Counted from the first letter of the stretch, positions 5,926 through 13,875 are shown. The stretch: 18,144 nucleotides of DNA from Treponema sp. (GCA_024691105.1 JAILNY010000162.1:1-18144), one strand, 5' to 3'. Program-made: numbers and translations. Notes: generated by a model from the letters alone, not told the origin.

Positions 5926-5952
5926 CATATACCTAGGTATATGCCTTGTCAA
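5924..5952 (-). promoter_or_regulatory. Leftward promoter P2 with 20-bp palindromic operator
   Basis: On the minus strand, TTGACA (5947-5952), a 17-base spacer and TATGCT (5924-5929). The spacer and -10 contain a perfect 20-bp palindrome, GCATATACCTAGGTATATGC (5925-5944), exactly where a repressor dimer would block RNA polymerase. Upstream (5953-5990) is a 10-bp-periodic A/T-tract array shared with promoter P1. Confidence 0.75.
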
Positions 5953-5994
5953 GTCTATTTGTATCTTTTTAGATATTTTTAGATTTTTTTTACT

Positions 5995-6186
5995 TCATTT
6001 ATTTACCCATGTATTCATAACTTCGCCTAAATTTTTCGTCATTTCTTTCATAGCTTCTTCTTTGCCTTTTTTGTAACCGTCTTTGAATCCTTGACAAGCT
6101 AAATCTAATTGCGGTTCTGAAAGAAAAAATTGTGATTTTAATTTTATACGATATTCTTTCACTTTTTCTTCGTCAGTCATGTGCAT
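5995..6186 (-). CDS. Hypothetical small protein
   Basis: 63 residues, highly charged and helical (TDEEKVKEYRIKLKSQFFLSE, then FKDGYKKGKEEAMKEMTKNL). Not recognised; the GYxxGKxxA pattern occurs in many small phage proteins. ATG 6186 follows GGAG about 9 bases upstream. It starts 14 bases after the methyltransferase stop and shares its AT-rich composition, so it belongs to the same cassette. Confidence 0.65.
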   Translation of the reverse strand: MHMTDEEKVKEYRIKLKSQFFLSEPQLDLACQGFKDGYKKGKEEAMKEMTKNLGEVMNTWVNK

Positions 6187-6199
6187 TTTTTTTACTCCA

Positions 6200-6994
6200 T
6201 TAAAATTGTAATTGACTTTGAATTATAGGTTTATAATTCATGTATATTGTTTCTTCTTTGCTTAATCCACATTCAACTTGATTAAGCCTTTTTTCTTTAT
6301 GCCATTCTTTTAAATATTTTTCATATAACTCACATTCATATCCTGAAATAAGTATTTTTCCCGGATGTTTTATAATTATTTTTAATAATTCTTCATGTTG
6401 TAATTCAGTCATTTCATGTTTATATAAATAACCTTTTCTTATTCCTGGAAAATAAGGCGGATCAAGATAAATAAAAACATCAGAAGTGTCATATCTTTTT
6501 AATATTTCTTTATAATCCAAATTTTCTATTTGTGCGTGTTTTATTCTTTTGCTTGCTTCTAAAAGTCTTTCAGGTAATTCATTCCAGATTTTAGTTGTAA
6601 TAGGGGCATTGGTTCGCTGGCTACTTCTAAATCCGTTTTTATAATTATTTGAAGCTCCAAAACCCATGAAACATTTAACAGCAAATTTCCTAGCTTTTTC
6701 AACTTTATCATCTTCATCATTGTCAATAAAAGCATTTTCATATTCATCGCGCGAAAAAATAGTAAGATTTATTGCATCAATTAGTTTTTCAGTATCATTT
6801 CTTAATACAAAGAAATAATTATAAATTTCAGAATCAATATCATTTATTGTTTCTATAGCAGCTTCTTTTTTATTAAAAAAAACAGCTCCACTTCCAAAAA
6901 ATGGCTCAACATAAACAGAATGCTCAGGAATATAACTGATTATCCATTTTGCTAATTTATTTTTTGCTCCGGGATATTTTAATATACTAGCCAT
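6200..6994 (-). CDS. D12-class DNA adenine N6-methyltransferase (Dam-like)
   Basis: 264 residues. Transfers a methyl group from S-adenosylmethionine to adenine in DNA. Motifs: KYPGAK (6-11), SAM-binding EPFFGSG (30-36), NDID (51-54), and catalytic DPPY (178-181), the order of the D12/Dam family. Length is normal. No restriction endonuclease is adjacent, so it is a solitary phage methylase, likely protecting phage DNA from host restriction or adjusting replication and packaging; the recognition site cannot be read from sequence. The gene is clearly more AT-rich than the replication genes to its right, a sign of separate acquisition. It overlaps the ASCH-like gene by 8 bases, indicating co-translation. 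Confidence 0.93.
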   Translation of the reverse strand: MASILKYPGAKNKLAKWIISYIPEHSVYVEPFFGSGAVFFNKKEAAIETINDIDSEIYNYFFVLRNDTEKLIDAINLTIFSRDEYENAFIDNDEDDKVEKARKFAVKCFMGFGASNNYKNGFRSSQRTNAPITTKIWNELPERLLEASKRIKHAQIENLDYKEILKRYDTSDVFIYLDPPYFPGIRKGYLYKHEMTELQHEELLKIIIKHPGKILISGYECELYEKYLKEWHKEKRLNQVECGLSKEETIYMNYKPIIQSQLQF

Positions 6995-7283
6995 TTTTTT
7001 TTACCTCTTTTATTTCCTGAACATCTGAAAGCTGTATTGCATAAACTGGCTTGTCGATATTCAGATCTGTATTTTTACCGTTTACAATTTCAATTCCTGT
7101 TATTTTCGCTGTCATATATTGATTTGTGTAACCTAGTCTAAGTTTGCAAGTTTGCGGAATATGATTGCTAAATTCATTTTTAAGCCTTTGTCTCCAGTAG
7201 TCTTTTACTTCCCGATATTCAATCGTTTTTTCTCCGGATTTAATTTTTTCATACCAATTTTTTTTCAGAATGAAATTAAGCAT
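6987..7283 (-). CDS. ASCH-domain-like small protein
   Basis: 98 residues. LNFILKKNWYEKIKSGEKTIEYREVKDYWRQRL is the pattern of phage ASCH-like proteins (compact PUA-like beta barrel), followed by CKLRLGYTN, MTAKITGIEIVNG and a terminal YAIQLSDVQEI strand. ASCH domains bind RNA or modified nucleobases, and some cleave modified nucleosides. Pairing with a DNA methylase by an 8-base overlap hints at a link to base modification, which is inference. ATG 7283 has an AGGAGG site about 8 bases upstream. AT-rich like its partner. Confidence 0.8.
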   Translation of the reverse strand: MLNFILKKNWYEKIKSGEKTIEYREVKDYWRQRLKNEFSNHIPQTCKLRLGYTNQYMTAKITGIEIVNGKNTDLNIDKPVYAIQLSDVQEIKEVKKNG

Positions 7284-7317
7284 TTTTTATCCTCCTGTTT
7301 TACTTGCCTGTAACTTG

Positions 7318-7635
7318 CTAATCAAAGGGTAATTCCGGCTGCTGGAATTGCAGGATCAGGAATCGGTCATAGATTTTTTTTTGTGGCTTTGTGAGCCATT
7401 TATTTATGAGCCTCTGAGCTTCTATTTTGCATTCGCATTTTGACGATAAATAGGCATCGGTTTTAAGGCAGGGTTTAAGGCGGATGCAGCGCGCTATTTT
7501 GACTGCCAGGGCGAACTTCCAGCCGTTCTGGTCGTTGAAATAGCGGATTGTGATTGAATCGTCCTGGATGCGCTCGCTGTCTTCGCTTTCGGGTGCGCTG
7601 AGAATTTCGCCTTTATCAGAATATATCAAAGTCAT
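7318..7635 (-). CDS. Hypothetical protein overlapping the primase-helicase 3' end
   Basis: 105 residues from ATG 7635. A longer frame to 7653 would need a TTG start; 7635 has GAGG at suitable spacing. It starts MTLIYSDKGEILSAPES, has a strand-rich ITIRYFNDQNGWKFALAVKIARC, then a C-x1-C-x1 pattern (KCECK) and ends in FLILQFQQPELPFD. The short LPFD tail resembles clamp-binding or partner-binding peptides at phage protein ends, which is only suggestive. It overlaps the upstream gene by 20 bases, so it is translationally coupled to the replication operon. Not recognised. Confidence 0.65.
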   Translation of the reverse strand: MTLIYSDKGEILSAPESEDSERIQDDSITIRYFNDQNGWKFALAVKIARCIRLKPCLKTDAYLSSKCECKIEAQRLINKWLTKPQKKIYDRFLILQFQQPELPFD

Positions 7636-10600
7636 TTCCATCCTCGTCTTCAAAAGGATTTTCGGTTGGCATTGGCGGCTCTATATGAGGCTGCTTTTCC
7701 GGCTTTGGCTGTGTTTTAGCCGGCTGAATCAATTCCTGCTGCTTTGCCGGTGTCTGTTTTTTTGCAGCTTCTTCTTTTTCCTTAGGGAGCGGCTTTAAGC
7801 GCATATTGATAATAATTTGCTCTGGTGCGCCTCCGAAGCGTTTCTGTTTAATGTGAATTTCGGTGTAATCACTTTTAAGGAAGTGGGTGAGCTTATTCTG
7901 GCTCCAGGCATCTTTATCAACTGGCTGTCCTTTTTCGTTCAGCTCAATATCGTTGATTGTGCAGTAACGCTCATAAAGGTCTTTTACTTTTACAAAAGCG
8001 TTTTCATCTTTGACGAATTCAATATTTTCTTTAACGAATCGGTCAAGGTCGGTTGCCTGATCTTCGATGTAGTCATCTTTATAGCTCTGACACTCTTTTG
8101 AAAGCGGGATTTTTCCGCGATGTTCATTTTTGAGCTTGATATAGTATTCGGCAAAGAATTTTACTATGCCAGGATATTCAGGGCGCAAGAGGTCAAAAAT
8201 ATCATTCTCATCTTTGAAATCTTTATCTTCCCCGCGCTTGTGGGTAATTGAAAATGGAATAACTACCATTCGATCAATTGTTGCCGGGTCTTTATTGTCG
8301 AAGCGTGGGAGGTAGTTTGTAAGAATGATTGTCTGAGCTGTAGGCTTGAAAACTTTTGCGTTTGCATAAAGCCGGCGAGCTTTTAATTCACCGCCTCCGG
8401 TAAGTTGCTTGAATACGGCTGAGTTGAGCATATCGTTTCGCTGGGTTTCGTCCGAGATTCCGGCTCCCATTCCTTCCAGTTCGGCGATTTCAGGGTTTGC
8501 GCCGCCGCCATAGTTCCGGATGTCTTTATTAAGCATGATTACCTGGCGCGGAATTGGTGTTGTCATTTTCGGATATAAGTCTGATATAATTTTCATTGTC
8601 GTGGTCTTTCCGGTTCCACCTGTTCCGATAAAGATTCCGCCTACTTTGTATTGTGCGCATCGTGAAGGAATCAAACTAAGGTAATAAAAGAGCGTTTCGA
8701 GTGTGTCCTGGTTCTTAAAATTAGACTTCATAAATTTTAAGAATTTTTCTGGCTCTGATGCACTGATGATGTCATCAACTTTGTAGGGTAGGGTTCTAAA
8801 GCGGAATTCTTCCGGACGAGAATCGCGGATTTTAAGCTCTTTTCCTGAGAAGTCTAAAACGCCATCCAGCAGAGTGAGTGTTTCCTGGACTTGTGGACCG
8901 TCAAAAGTGATTGATTCGTGGAATACTGTATCTACTCCGGAGAGAATCTTTTCTACTGCCAGCAAGAAGCGTCTCTGCTGGATTGTTACGCGAGTTTTAT
9001 TTAATGCTTTTTTGAAGTCATCGCTGTCTTTGTATTCGTCGATATAATAGCCCTGCTGAACGAATGAGGCGAGAATGTTATAGATTACAGCTGAGACGTT
9101 TGAAACGCGCTGCCAGATATGATTGTTGAAGAAATAAAACTTCTTTTCATCCTCTACATAAATAAATCTGTTTACGAGAACTTTTGAAACAAGCATTGCG
9201 GCCGGAAATTCTCCGGTGTTCCAGTAGAAGTTATTCAGATCTTTATCGTCTTTGAATTGTTTGTATTTTACAGGAACGAGAGGCTTTGAAGCTGATTCTT
9301 TATCTGGTCCGAATTGTTCCAGGAACTTATTCTGCCAGTAGTAGGAAAGATATTTTACAGCAATTGTTTTCAAATACTGTGGTTTTACTTCTGATTCGGT
9401 TCGATGCTCTAAAAGGTGAGCGGATGCGCCGTTATCAATCAGCAGCTTATTTATTTTTTCGGTATTCACTGAAACTTTGACCAGAGCGCAAAGTGTATCG
9501 AAAAGCTCTTGCTTTGTAATTTTAGTTTTGCGTAATTCACGGAAAAAGCGGCCGAGTGTTGTATAGGTGAGCTTACCGTTAGAATCGAGATCTGATTTAT
9601 CCGGCTCTATCCATTCTTTCGCGTTGTCTAATGCCTGCTGTATAAGCTCTGGATGACCGTTACAGATTGCTTCGTCAGGATCTTTGTATTTTGTGAGTAA
9701 CGCTGTTTCTATCCTGCCGGAGAATCCAGCCTGTAAAAGTTTTTCGGGAACTGATTGCGTGTTGCACGCAATTATTCCGGCCGCGGTTTTGCCGGCTGTG
9801 TCGGCATCGAAAAGAAGCGTAATTTTTTTTACATCTAATAAATACTGTTTGATTTTTGGCTTTGTGAGGCCTGAGGTTCCACCAACAGAAAAAACGTTTG
9901 TAAATCCGGCGGCTCTTGCAACAAGCGCATCCATTTCACCTTCTACGAGTATAACTTCTTCTTTGCCTTTTATGTCCTGAGGAGTTGGAAAAGTAGAGCA
10001 GGAGAGTGAGCCGCGTTTTTCGCAATGTTCTTTTCCCTCTTCGTAATAATGCAGCTTATAACCGTTTCCGATTTTGATAACTACTCCGGAATGTTCCCAG
10101 GAACAATGGCCGGTTGCATTTTTTTTAGTCGGAATACCAGCTGTATAAATTACATTGTTACCTAGTTCCTGCTGTGCAATATCCATTCCAGGCCAGTAAC
10201 CGAAAAACGAAATCAAATTATTAAGGATTTCATCCGGATATTGTTTTACTTTGCCGCCTGTTGTTTTCTGGATGCGCTGAGCGAGAAAAGCTATAATTAC
10301 TTCTTTAGCGTGAGGATTTGAAAAGATGTAAGAATCCATTTTTTTAATGGATTCAAGGTTTGGAGTGAATTTTGATTTTTCTTCTTCTGGCTTTTTGGCG
10401 CGTTCTATTGGCTTAGGCTCATAATGTCCGCCGCAAAACTTTTCGACAAATTTATATTGCTCTGCGCGGTCTTCAATTCCTTCCAAAAGTCTTACAGCGT
10501 CGTATATATCGCCTTTTTCCTGGCATCCGAAACAATAAAAACTTGTTTCATCGAGCTTACAGGATGGATTAGGGTCGTTATGCTTTGGGTTAAAGCAGCA

Positions 10601-10678
10601 GATTGAGCCTTTTTGCGGTTGTAAGCCTTTTGCGCGTAAATAATCAAAAAGCCGTGGTTTGTACAAATCAAAATTCAT
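7616..10678 (-). CDS. Replicative primase-helicase fusion (CHC2 zinc finger, Toprim, D5/SF3-type helicase)
   Basis: 1020 residues. It makes primers and unwinds DNA at the phage fork. Order: CHC2-type zinc finger with Cys28, His33, Cys49, Cys52; Toprim core VEGEMDAL with Glu247 and FDADTAG with Asp291/Asp293; a D5_N-like linker (about 480-660); superfamily 3 helicase with Walker A GTGGTGKT (685-692), acidic GISDE as Walker B, and sensor segment TIILTNYLPRFD...DRMVVIPF typical of D5/P4-like helicases. The C-terminal 60 residues are Pro/Lys/Gln-rich, probably a flexible tail that binds partners. The start overlaps the 73-residue gene by 4 bases (ATGA). This single enzyme implies initiation independent of host DnaB/DnaG. 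Confidence 0.95.
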   Translation of the reverse strand: MNFDLYKPRLFDYLRAKGLQPQKGSICCFNPKHNDPNPSCKLDETSFYCFGCQEKGDIYDAVRLLEGIEDRAEQYKFVEKFCGGHYEPKPIERAKKPEEEKSKFTPNLESIKKMDSYIFSNPHAKEVIIAFLAQRIQKTTGGKVKQYPDEILNNLISFFGYWPGMDIAQQELGNNVIYTAGIPTKKNATGHCSWEHSGVVIKIGNGYKLHYYEEGKEHCEKRGSLSCSTFPTPQDIKGKEEVILVEGEMDALVARAAGFTNVFSVGGTSGLTKPKIKQYLLDVKKITLLFDADTAGKTAAGIIACNTQSVPEKLLQAGFSGRIETALLTKYKDPDEAICNGHPELIQQALDNAKEWIEPDKSDLDSNGKLTYTTLGRFFRELRKTKITKQELFDTLCALVKVSVNTEKINKLLIDNGASAHLLEHRTESEVKPQYLKTIAVKYLSYYWQNKFLEQFGPDKESASKPLVPVKYKQFKDDKDLNNFYWNTGEFPAAMLVSKVLVNRFIYVEDEKKFYFFNNHIWQRVSNVSAVIYNILASFVQQGYYIDEYKDSDDFKKALNKTRVTIQQRRFLLAVEKILSGVDTVFHESITFDGPQVQETLTLLDGVLDFSGKELKIRDSRPEEFRFRTLPYKVDDIISASEPEKFLKFMKSNFKNQDTLETLFYYLSLIPSRCAQYKVGGIFIGTGGTGKTTTMKIISDLYPKMTTPIPRQVIMLNKDIRNYGGGANPEIAELEGMGAGISDETQRNDMLNSAVFKQLTGGGELKARRLYANAKVFKPTAQTIILTNYLPRFDNKDPATIDRMVVIPFSITHKRGEDKDFKDENDIFDLLRPEYPGIVKFFAEYYIKLKNEHRGKIPLSKECQSYKDDYIEDQATDLDRFVKENIEFVKDENAFVKVKDLYERYCTINDIELNEKGQPVDKDAWSQNKLTHFLKSDYTEIHIKQKRFGGAPEQIIINMRLKPLPKEKEEAAKKQTPAKQQELIQPAKTQPKPEKQPHIEPPMPTENPFEDEDGNDFDIF

Positions 10679-10896
10679 TTTATATCATCCTCACTTACTA
10701 ATTTTCCGTCGAATACTTTTTTAATTAGGTGCGCCTGCAAAGAAATTGTCTGATTGTTTTTATTCAGAACGGCAATTTCATCCGGAGAATACTTTGTACC
10801 GTCTTCACAAAAGAGCCAGCCGGAAGCGATATGCAGCGCGACCTTTTGATTTAGTTCTTTTGAAAATTTATACTTCCAGCCAGCTTTTTCTTTCAT
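10675..10896 (-). CDS. Hypothetical small protein between ParB and primase
   Basis: 73 residues, not recognised. It begins MKEKAGWKYKFSKELNQKVALHIASGWLFCEDGTKYSPDEIAVL and ends in LIKKVFDGKLVSEDDIK. Its stop overlaps the primase-helicase start (ATGA), and it begins 12 bases after parB, so it is an integral member of the replication operon. A loader, primer-stabilising or regulatory role is conceivable from position only. Confidence 0.75.
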   Translation of the reverse strand: MKEKAGWKYKFSKELNQKVALHIASGWLFCEDGTKYSPDEIAVLNKNNQTISLQAHLIKKVFDGKLVSEDDIK

Positions 10897-10908
10897 GCCT
10901 ATATTTCC

Positions 10909-11817
10909 TTAGTTGTGCTGATACGCTTCAAAAAGTGCAATCAGATCATCTTTAATTTTATTCAGGGTGTTTATGCGGTGTAAACCTTCTTCACCTTCAA
11001 GCTGTCTTTTGAAATAGTCCTGAATTTCTGAAATAACATTTTCAATATCTATCAGAATTGGTTTTGATTCATTTAATTCAGGTATATCCAGAAAACCTTC
11101 TTCTTGGTGGTTTTCCGGTTTCTTTGGTTCTTTTGATGGTTCTGTTTTTTCTGTTTTCTGAGGTCCTTTTATATTTTTTTGAGCGCGATATTCATTAAGC
11201 GCGTCAGTTGCAGCTTTAACCGTGCCACCATTAGCTTTTACTTTTGCGAGTATATCTGGCAAGTGTTCTTTTGGAATTGACATAAGCTGCGAAAGTGCCT
11301 TTGTTGACATGCCTGTTGTATCAATTCCTTGTGCATTTGCATTTTCTCTGACTTCTGTTCCTGACAGGCGATCATGTACCCATGATAAAGACTTTGAAAG
11401 CTCTTCGGAAATTTCCTTTTGAGACATTCCGGCAGTAACAAGAGCCTTTATTGCGGTTTCTACGTCTACAGGTTCAAGATCTTCACGCTGTACATTTTCT
11501 ATCAGCTGGAGAACGTTCTTTGAGCCTTTAACGATTACAGATGCAGTTATCTGGCTGTAATCCTGACCGACAGAACAGAGATAACGAAAAGCCCTAAGGC
11601 GGCGGTGTCCTGCAACAAGCTCATACTGTTTGATTCCGTTTTCATCCTCAGGGAGCGGCTTTACTGAAATAGGGTTTATAAGTCCATACTTAAAAATTGA
11701 ATCAGCAAGCTCCTGAATCTTTTCGTCATTGTATGAAGTACGGACGTTTCCAGTCTCTTTTATCTGATCAAGGCTGATTTTGAATGTCAGCGCGCTTTGT
11801 GGTGTAAGTTTAGGCAT
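10909..11817 (-). CDS. parB: ParB-family partition protein
   Basis: 302 residues. It has a ParB/Srx N-terminal domain with ELADSIFKYGLINPISVKPL (36-55) and the GHRR box (70-73), then ENVQREDL (107-114), a helix-turn-helix MSQKEISEELSKSLSWVHDRL (about 131-151), and an acidic Lys/Glu linker to a helical C-terminal dimerisation region. GHRR proteins of this kind bind CTP and centromere sites. It follows parA with an 8-base overlap and a CAGGAGG site, so the pair acts as a partition module that would keep an unintegrated element stable. The alternative is a phage transcription regulator of ParB type without partition role. No canonical parS consensus was seen. Confidence 0.9.
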   Translation of the reverse strand: MPKLTPQSALTFKISLDQIKETGNVRTSYNDEKIQELADSIFKYGLINPISVKPLPEDENGIKQYELVAGHRRLRAFRYLCSVGQDYSQITASVIVKGSKNVLQLIENVQREDLEPVDVETAIKALVTAGMSQKEISEELSKSLSWVHDRLSGTEVRENANAQGIDTTGMSTKALSQLMSIPKEHLPDILAKVKANGGTVKAATDALNEYRAQKNIKGPQKTEKTEPSKEPKKPENHQEEGFLDIPELNESKPILIDIENVISEIQDYFKRQLEGEEGLHRINTLNKIKDDLIALFEAYQHN

Positions 11818-12553
11818 TTTCTTCCTCCTGAGTGATAATATCTACCAGCTTTTCAAGTCGAGTTTTTACAGTCGGATGTATTTTATATCCGATAGGGTCT
11901 GCAACAAATTTCTTAAAACTCTTGATGTCAGGAATAGGAAAATCAATCAGATAATCCTGAAATTCGGTTTTATATGCTTCAAAAATGCCGTCTGGATTAA
12001 GTTCTTTTTTGTACTTATTGCAAACAATGAAAACATTTGCATCTAGGCAGCAATTTGAAAGCTGGTTGAAATAATTTTTTGTTGCTCTTAAATCGAGATT
12101 TGAACAGGTTCCGGAAATCAGAATTGTATCTGCTGCAAAAACTGCATTACGCGTTTGAGCATTCCATGTTCCCGGAGGATCCAGAATAATAAAATCATAC
12201 TGCTCCAAAAATCCGGATTTTTTCAGCTGGATTTTAAGCTGCGTGTCCATGATGTTCGCAAGCATATTCATATCAAGGTCAGAAGGGATAATATCAATAC
12301 GCGGCTCGTTCATTACATCTGGATTGATTTTGACATTGTACGGTTTTACCATTTTTCCAGAAAGAAAATCCTTTGAAGTTTCTTCCTGTAATTCATGGCC
12401 GTACATTTCCGATAAGCAGCAGTTATGATCCAAGTCTATCAAAAGAACTTTGTAGCCTCGTGCAAAAAGCGTTTCTGCTGTGAATGTATTGAGGGTTGTC
12501 TTACCTGTACCACCTTTTCCATTTGTGGTGGTCATAATTCTGCATTTGTGCAT
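11810..12553 (-). CDS. parA: ParA-family partition ATPase
   Basis: 247 residues with the deviant Walker A NGKGGTGKTT (11-20), LLIDLDHN (Asp40/Asp42) as the second motif, FIILDPPGTW as Walker B, and a CNKYKKEL motif late in the fold, all of the ParA/MinD group. Short with no N-terminal HTH, so closest to small plasmid ParA types. ATP-dependent nucleoid binding with ParB segregates low-copy replicons. ATG 12553 follows AAGGAG. An 8-base overlap with parB couples them. Its place between ssb and the primase shows partition genes embedded in the phage replication operon. Confidence 0.93.
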   Translation of the reverse strand: MHKCRIMTTTNGKGGTGKTTLNTFTAETLFARGYKVLLIDLDHNCCLSEMYGHELQEETSKDFLSGKMVKPYNVKINPDVMNEPRIDIIPSDLDMNMLANIMDTQLKIQLKKSGFLEQYDFIILDPPGTWNAQTRNAVFAADTILISGTCSNLDLRATKNYFNQLSNCCLDANVFIVCNKYKKELNPDGIFEAYKTEFQDYLIDFPIPDIKSFKKFVADPIGYKIHPTVKTRLEKLVDIITQEEENA

Positions 12554-12574
12554 TTTATGTCTCCTTGTTTTTTT

Positions 12575-12592
12575 GTCAGTTTTTTGACAATT
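12575..12592. repeat. Short inverted repeat between ssb and parA
   Basis: TTGTCA and TGACAA flank a 6-base GTTTTT centre. The intergenic spacer is only 41 bases. It could be an mRNA hairpin or a small operator; no T-run follows on the transcribed strand. Confidence 0.35.
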
Positions 12593-12594
12593 GA

Positions 12595-13035
12595 TTAAAA
12601 CGGTATTGGATTTCCTTCGTCGTCATATTGCGGCTGCTGAAAATCCGGTTCTGATTCAGGCGGTTCAGATTGTGCGTATGCCGGCGCGCTTGAATCTGCT
12701 TCACCTTTCGGTGGTCTTCCTGGAGCGACATTGTTTGCTCTGATAATAACTTTTGAATATTTTTGACCGTCTTTTTCCCAGCGGTCCTGATGCAACTCTC
12801 CGGACACTGTAACCTCGCGGCCTTTAGAAAGGGAGTTTACGATTGCAGCTGCATAATTACCTGTAAATGTTACGTCAAAGTAATTCGGATATTGAATCCA
12901 TTCATCACCTTTTTTTTTGCTTTCATTTACGGCAATAGTGAAGTTTACAACTGCAAAGCCCTCTCTAGGGTATTTAAGTTCAGCAGCTTTAGTTAGTCTG
13001 CCGGTTTCGACAACTACGTTGATATTATCTGCCAT
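12595..13035 (-). CDS. ssb: Single-stranded DNA-binding protein
   Basis: 146 residues. OB-fold signature VVETGRLTKAAELKYPREGFAVVNFTIAVNE, then YFDVTFTGNYAAAIVNSLSKGREVTVSGELHQDRWEKDGQKYSKVIIRANNV. A Pro/Gln/Ser-rich linker leads to the acidic tip DDEGNPIPF, the docking tail that recruits replication partners. All the marks of a functional bacterial-type SSB are present. It protects single strands at the phage fork and works with the primase-helicase downstream. ATG 13035 follows AGGAGG. The gene starts 6 bases after the stop of 13042-13410. Confidence 0.96.
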   Translation of the reverse strand: MADNINVVVETGRLTKAAELKYPREGFAVVNFTIAVNESKKKGDEWIQYPNYFDVTFTGNYAAAIVNSLSKGREVTVSGELHQDRWEKDGQKYSKVIIRANNVAPGRPPKGEADSSAPAYAQSEPPESEPDFQQPQYDDEGNPIPF

Positions 13036-13041
13036 TTTGTT

Positions 13042-13410
13042 TTACCTCCTGTTTTTGCCATTGATAAAATGGCGGCTTATATCTACATTCAGACTTCTGG
13101 CATATTCTTCCAGAGTACTATCGTTGATTTTCAGCCATCTGAAAATTTCCTCACGATGCCAGGCTCTATGTCCGTTCAGTCTGATTGTCCTGGTTCCGCA
13201 ACATGGCTGATGCCAGGGCTTTTTTTGCAATGTCTCATAACTTAGAACGCCTTTAAGTTTTGCAGCTTCTTTTAGCGTTATATATTCAGGCAGATTTTTC
13301 AGAGTTTCATTATCTGAAAAGACTGCTGCATATTGTGTTACAAGCGTTTGCGTTTTTTGAACTTCCAGCTGTAGAGTTTTGAAGTTCAGCTCAATCAATT
13401 CGTCTGTCAT
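13042..13410 (-). CDS. Helix-turn-helix (MerR/excisionase-like) DNA-binding protein
   Basis: 122 residues from ATG 13410, chosen because its ATG overlaps the stop (ATGA) of the preceding gene. An in-frame start further up is less likely. The N-terminal 45 residues are helical. Then YITLKEAAKLKGVLSYETLQKKPWHQP resembles the winged HTH of excisionase or MerR-type proteins, followed by TIRLNGHRAWHREEIFRWL, the wing-strand and tail often seen in this family. Placed just upstream of ssb, it could regulate the operon or act as an excisionase for the integrase. Confidence 0.75.
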   Translation of the reverse strand: MTDELIELNFKTLQLEVQKTQTLVTQYAAVFSDNETLKNLPEYITLKEAAKLKGVLSYETLQKKPWHQPCCGTRTIRLNGHRAWHREEIFRWLKINDSTLEEYARSLNVDISRHFINGKNRR

Positions 13411-13664
13411 ATCAGATATTCTGGATGCTGACGAATCCAACGTTCAGAAACAATTGTTGTTTTCAAGATTTTCAAATAAACTGGCGCACCTCTACTGTTA
13501 TGCAGTTTTGTTGAAAGCCACTGAAAACTCACTCCTGAATCAATACCTGCCTTAAAAAGACTTGCGTAATATTCGCCGTCGATGAACACTCCGCATCTGT
13601 TGTCGTCCTTAAAATCAAGCGTTTGCAATTTCAGGAAGATTTTAGTCTGGATCTCTGTTGCCAT
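13407..13664 (-). CDS. Hypothetical early phage protein
   Basis: 85 residues, not recognised. RCGVFIDGEYYASLFKAGIDSGVSFQWLSTKLHNSRGAPVYLKILKTTIVSERWIRQHPEYL has alternating strands and helices with many aromatic residues. It begins inside the preceding 55-residue gene (23-base overlap) and has no good ribosome site of its own, so it depends on coupled translation. Its stop overlaps the next start by ATGA. Confidence 0.7.
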   Translation of the reverse strand: MATEIQTKIFLKLQTLDFKDDNRCGVFIDGEYYASLFKAGIDSGVSFQWLSTKLHNSRGAPVYLKILKTTIVSERWIRQHPEYLI

Positions 13665-13809
13665 TAACAGCTTTCATTTTTTCCAGGACGGCTTCCCTCA
13701 GGAAAAACTTCAACTTCAATCCGTTGCGATTCAAGTAATCTTCCAGCTCTTTTTTCTCTTCTGGAGTTAAACAGAGCTTTGTAGAAAATGTCTGAATGTT
13801 TTCTGGCAT
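13642..13809 (-). CDS. Small first gene of the early operon, 55 residues
   Basis: An open frame with ATG 13809 and stop TAA at 13642-13644. It is preceded by AAGGAG seven bases before the ATG, far better than the longer frame 13664-13888 on the same strand, which is low-complexity at its start. The product begins MPENIQTFSTKLCLTPEEKKELEDYL and ends LKLKFFLREAVLEKMKAVNG. Strand (QTFSTKLCL) then two helices suggests a ribbon-helix-helix-like regulator. As the first gene after promoter P1 it is a natural autoregulator. It overlaps the next gene by 23 bases. Confidence 0.8.
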   Translation of the reverse strand: MPENIQTFSTKLCLTPEEKKELEDYLNRNGLKLKFFLREAVLEKMKAVNGNRDPD

Positions 13810-13875
13810 TTAATGTCTCCTTATGCTTTTTCAGCATCTTTTGTTTTATGTGTGGCGGTAAAACCACAATAATAA

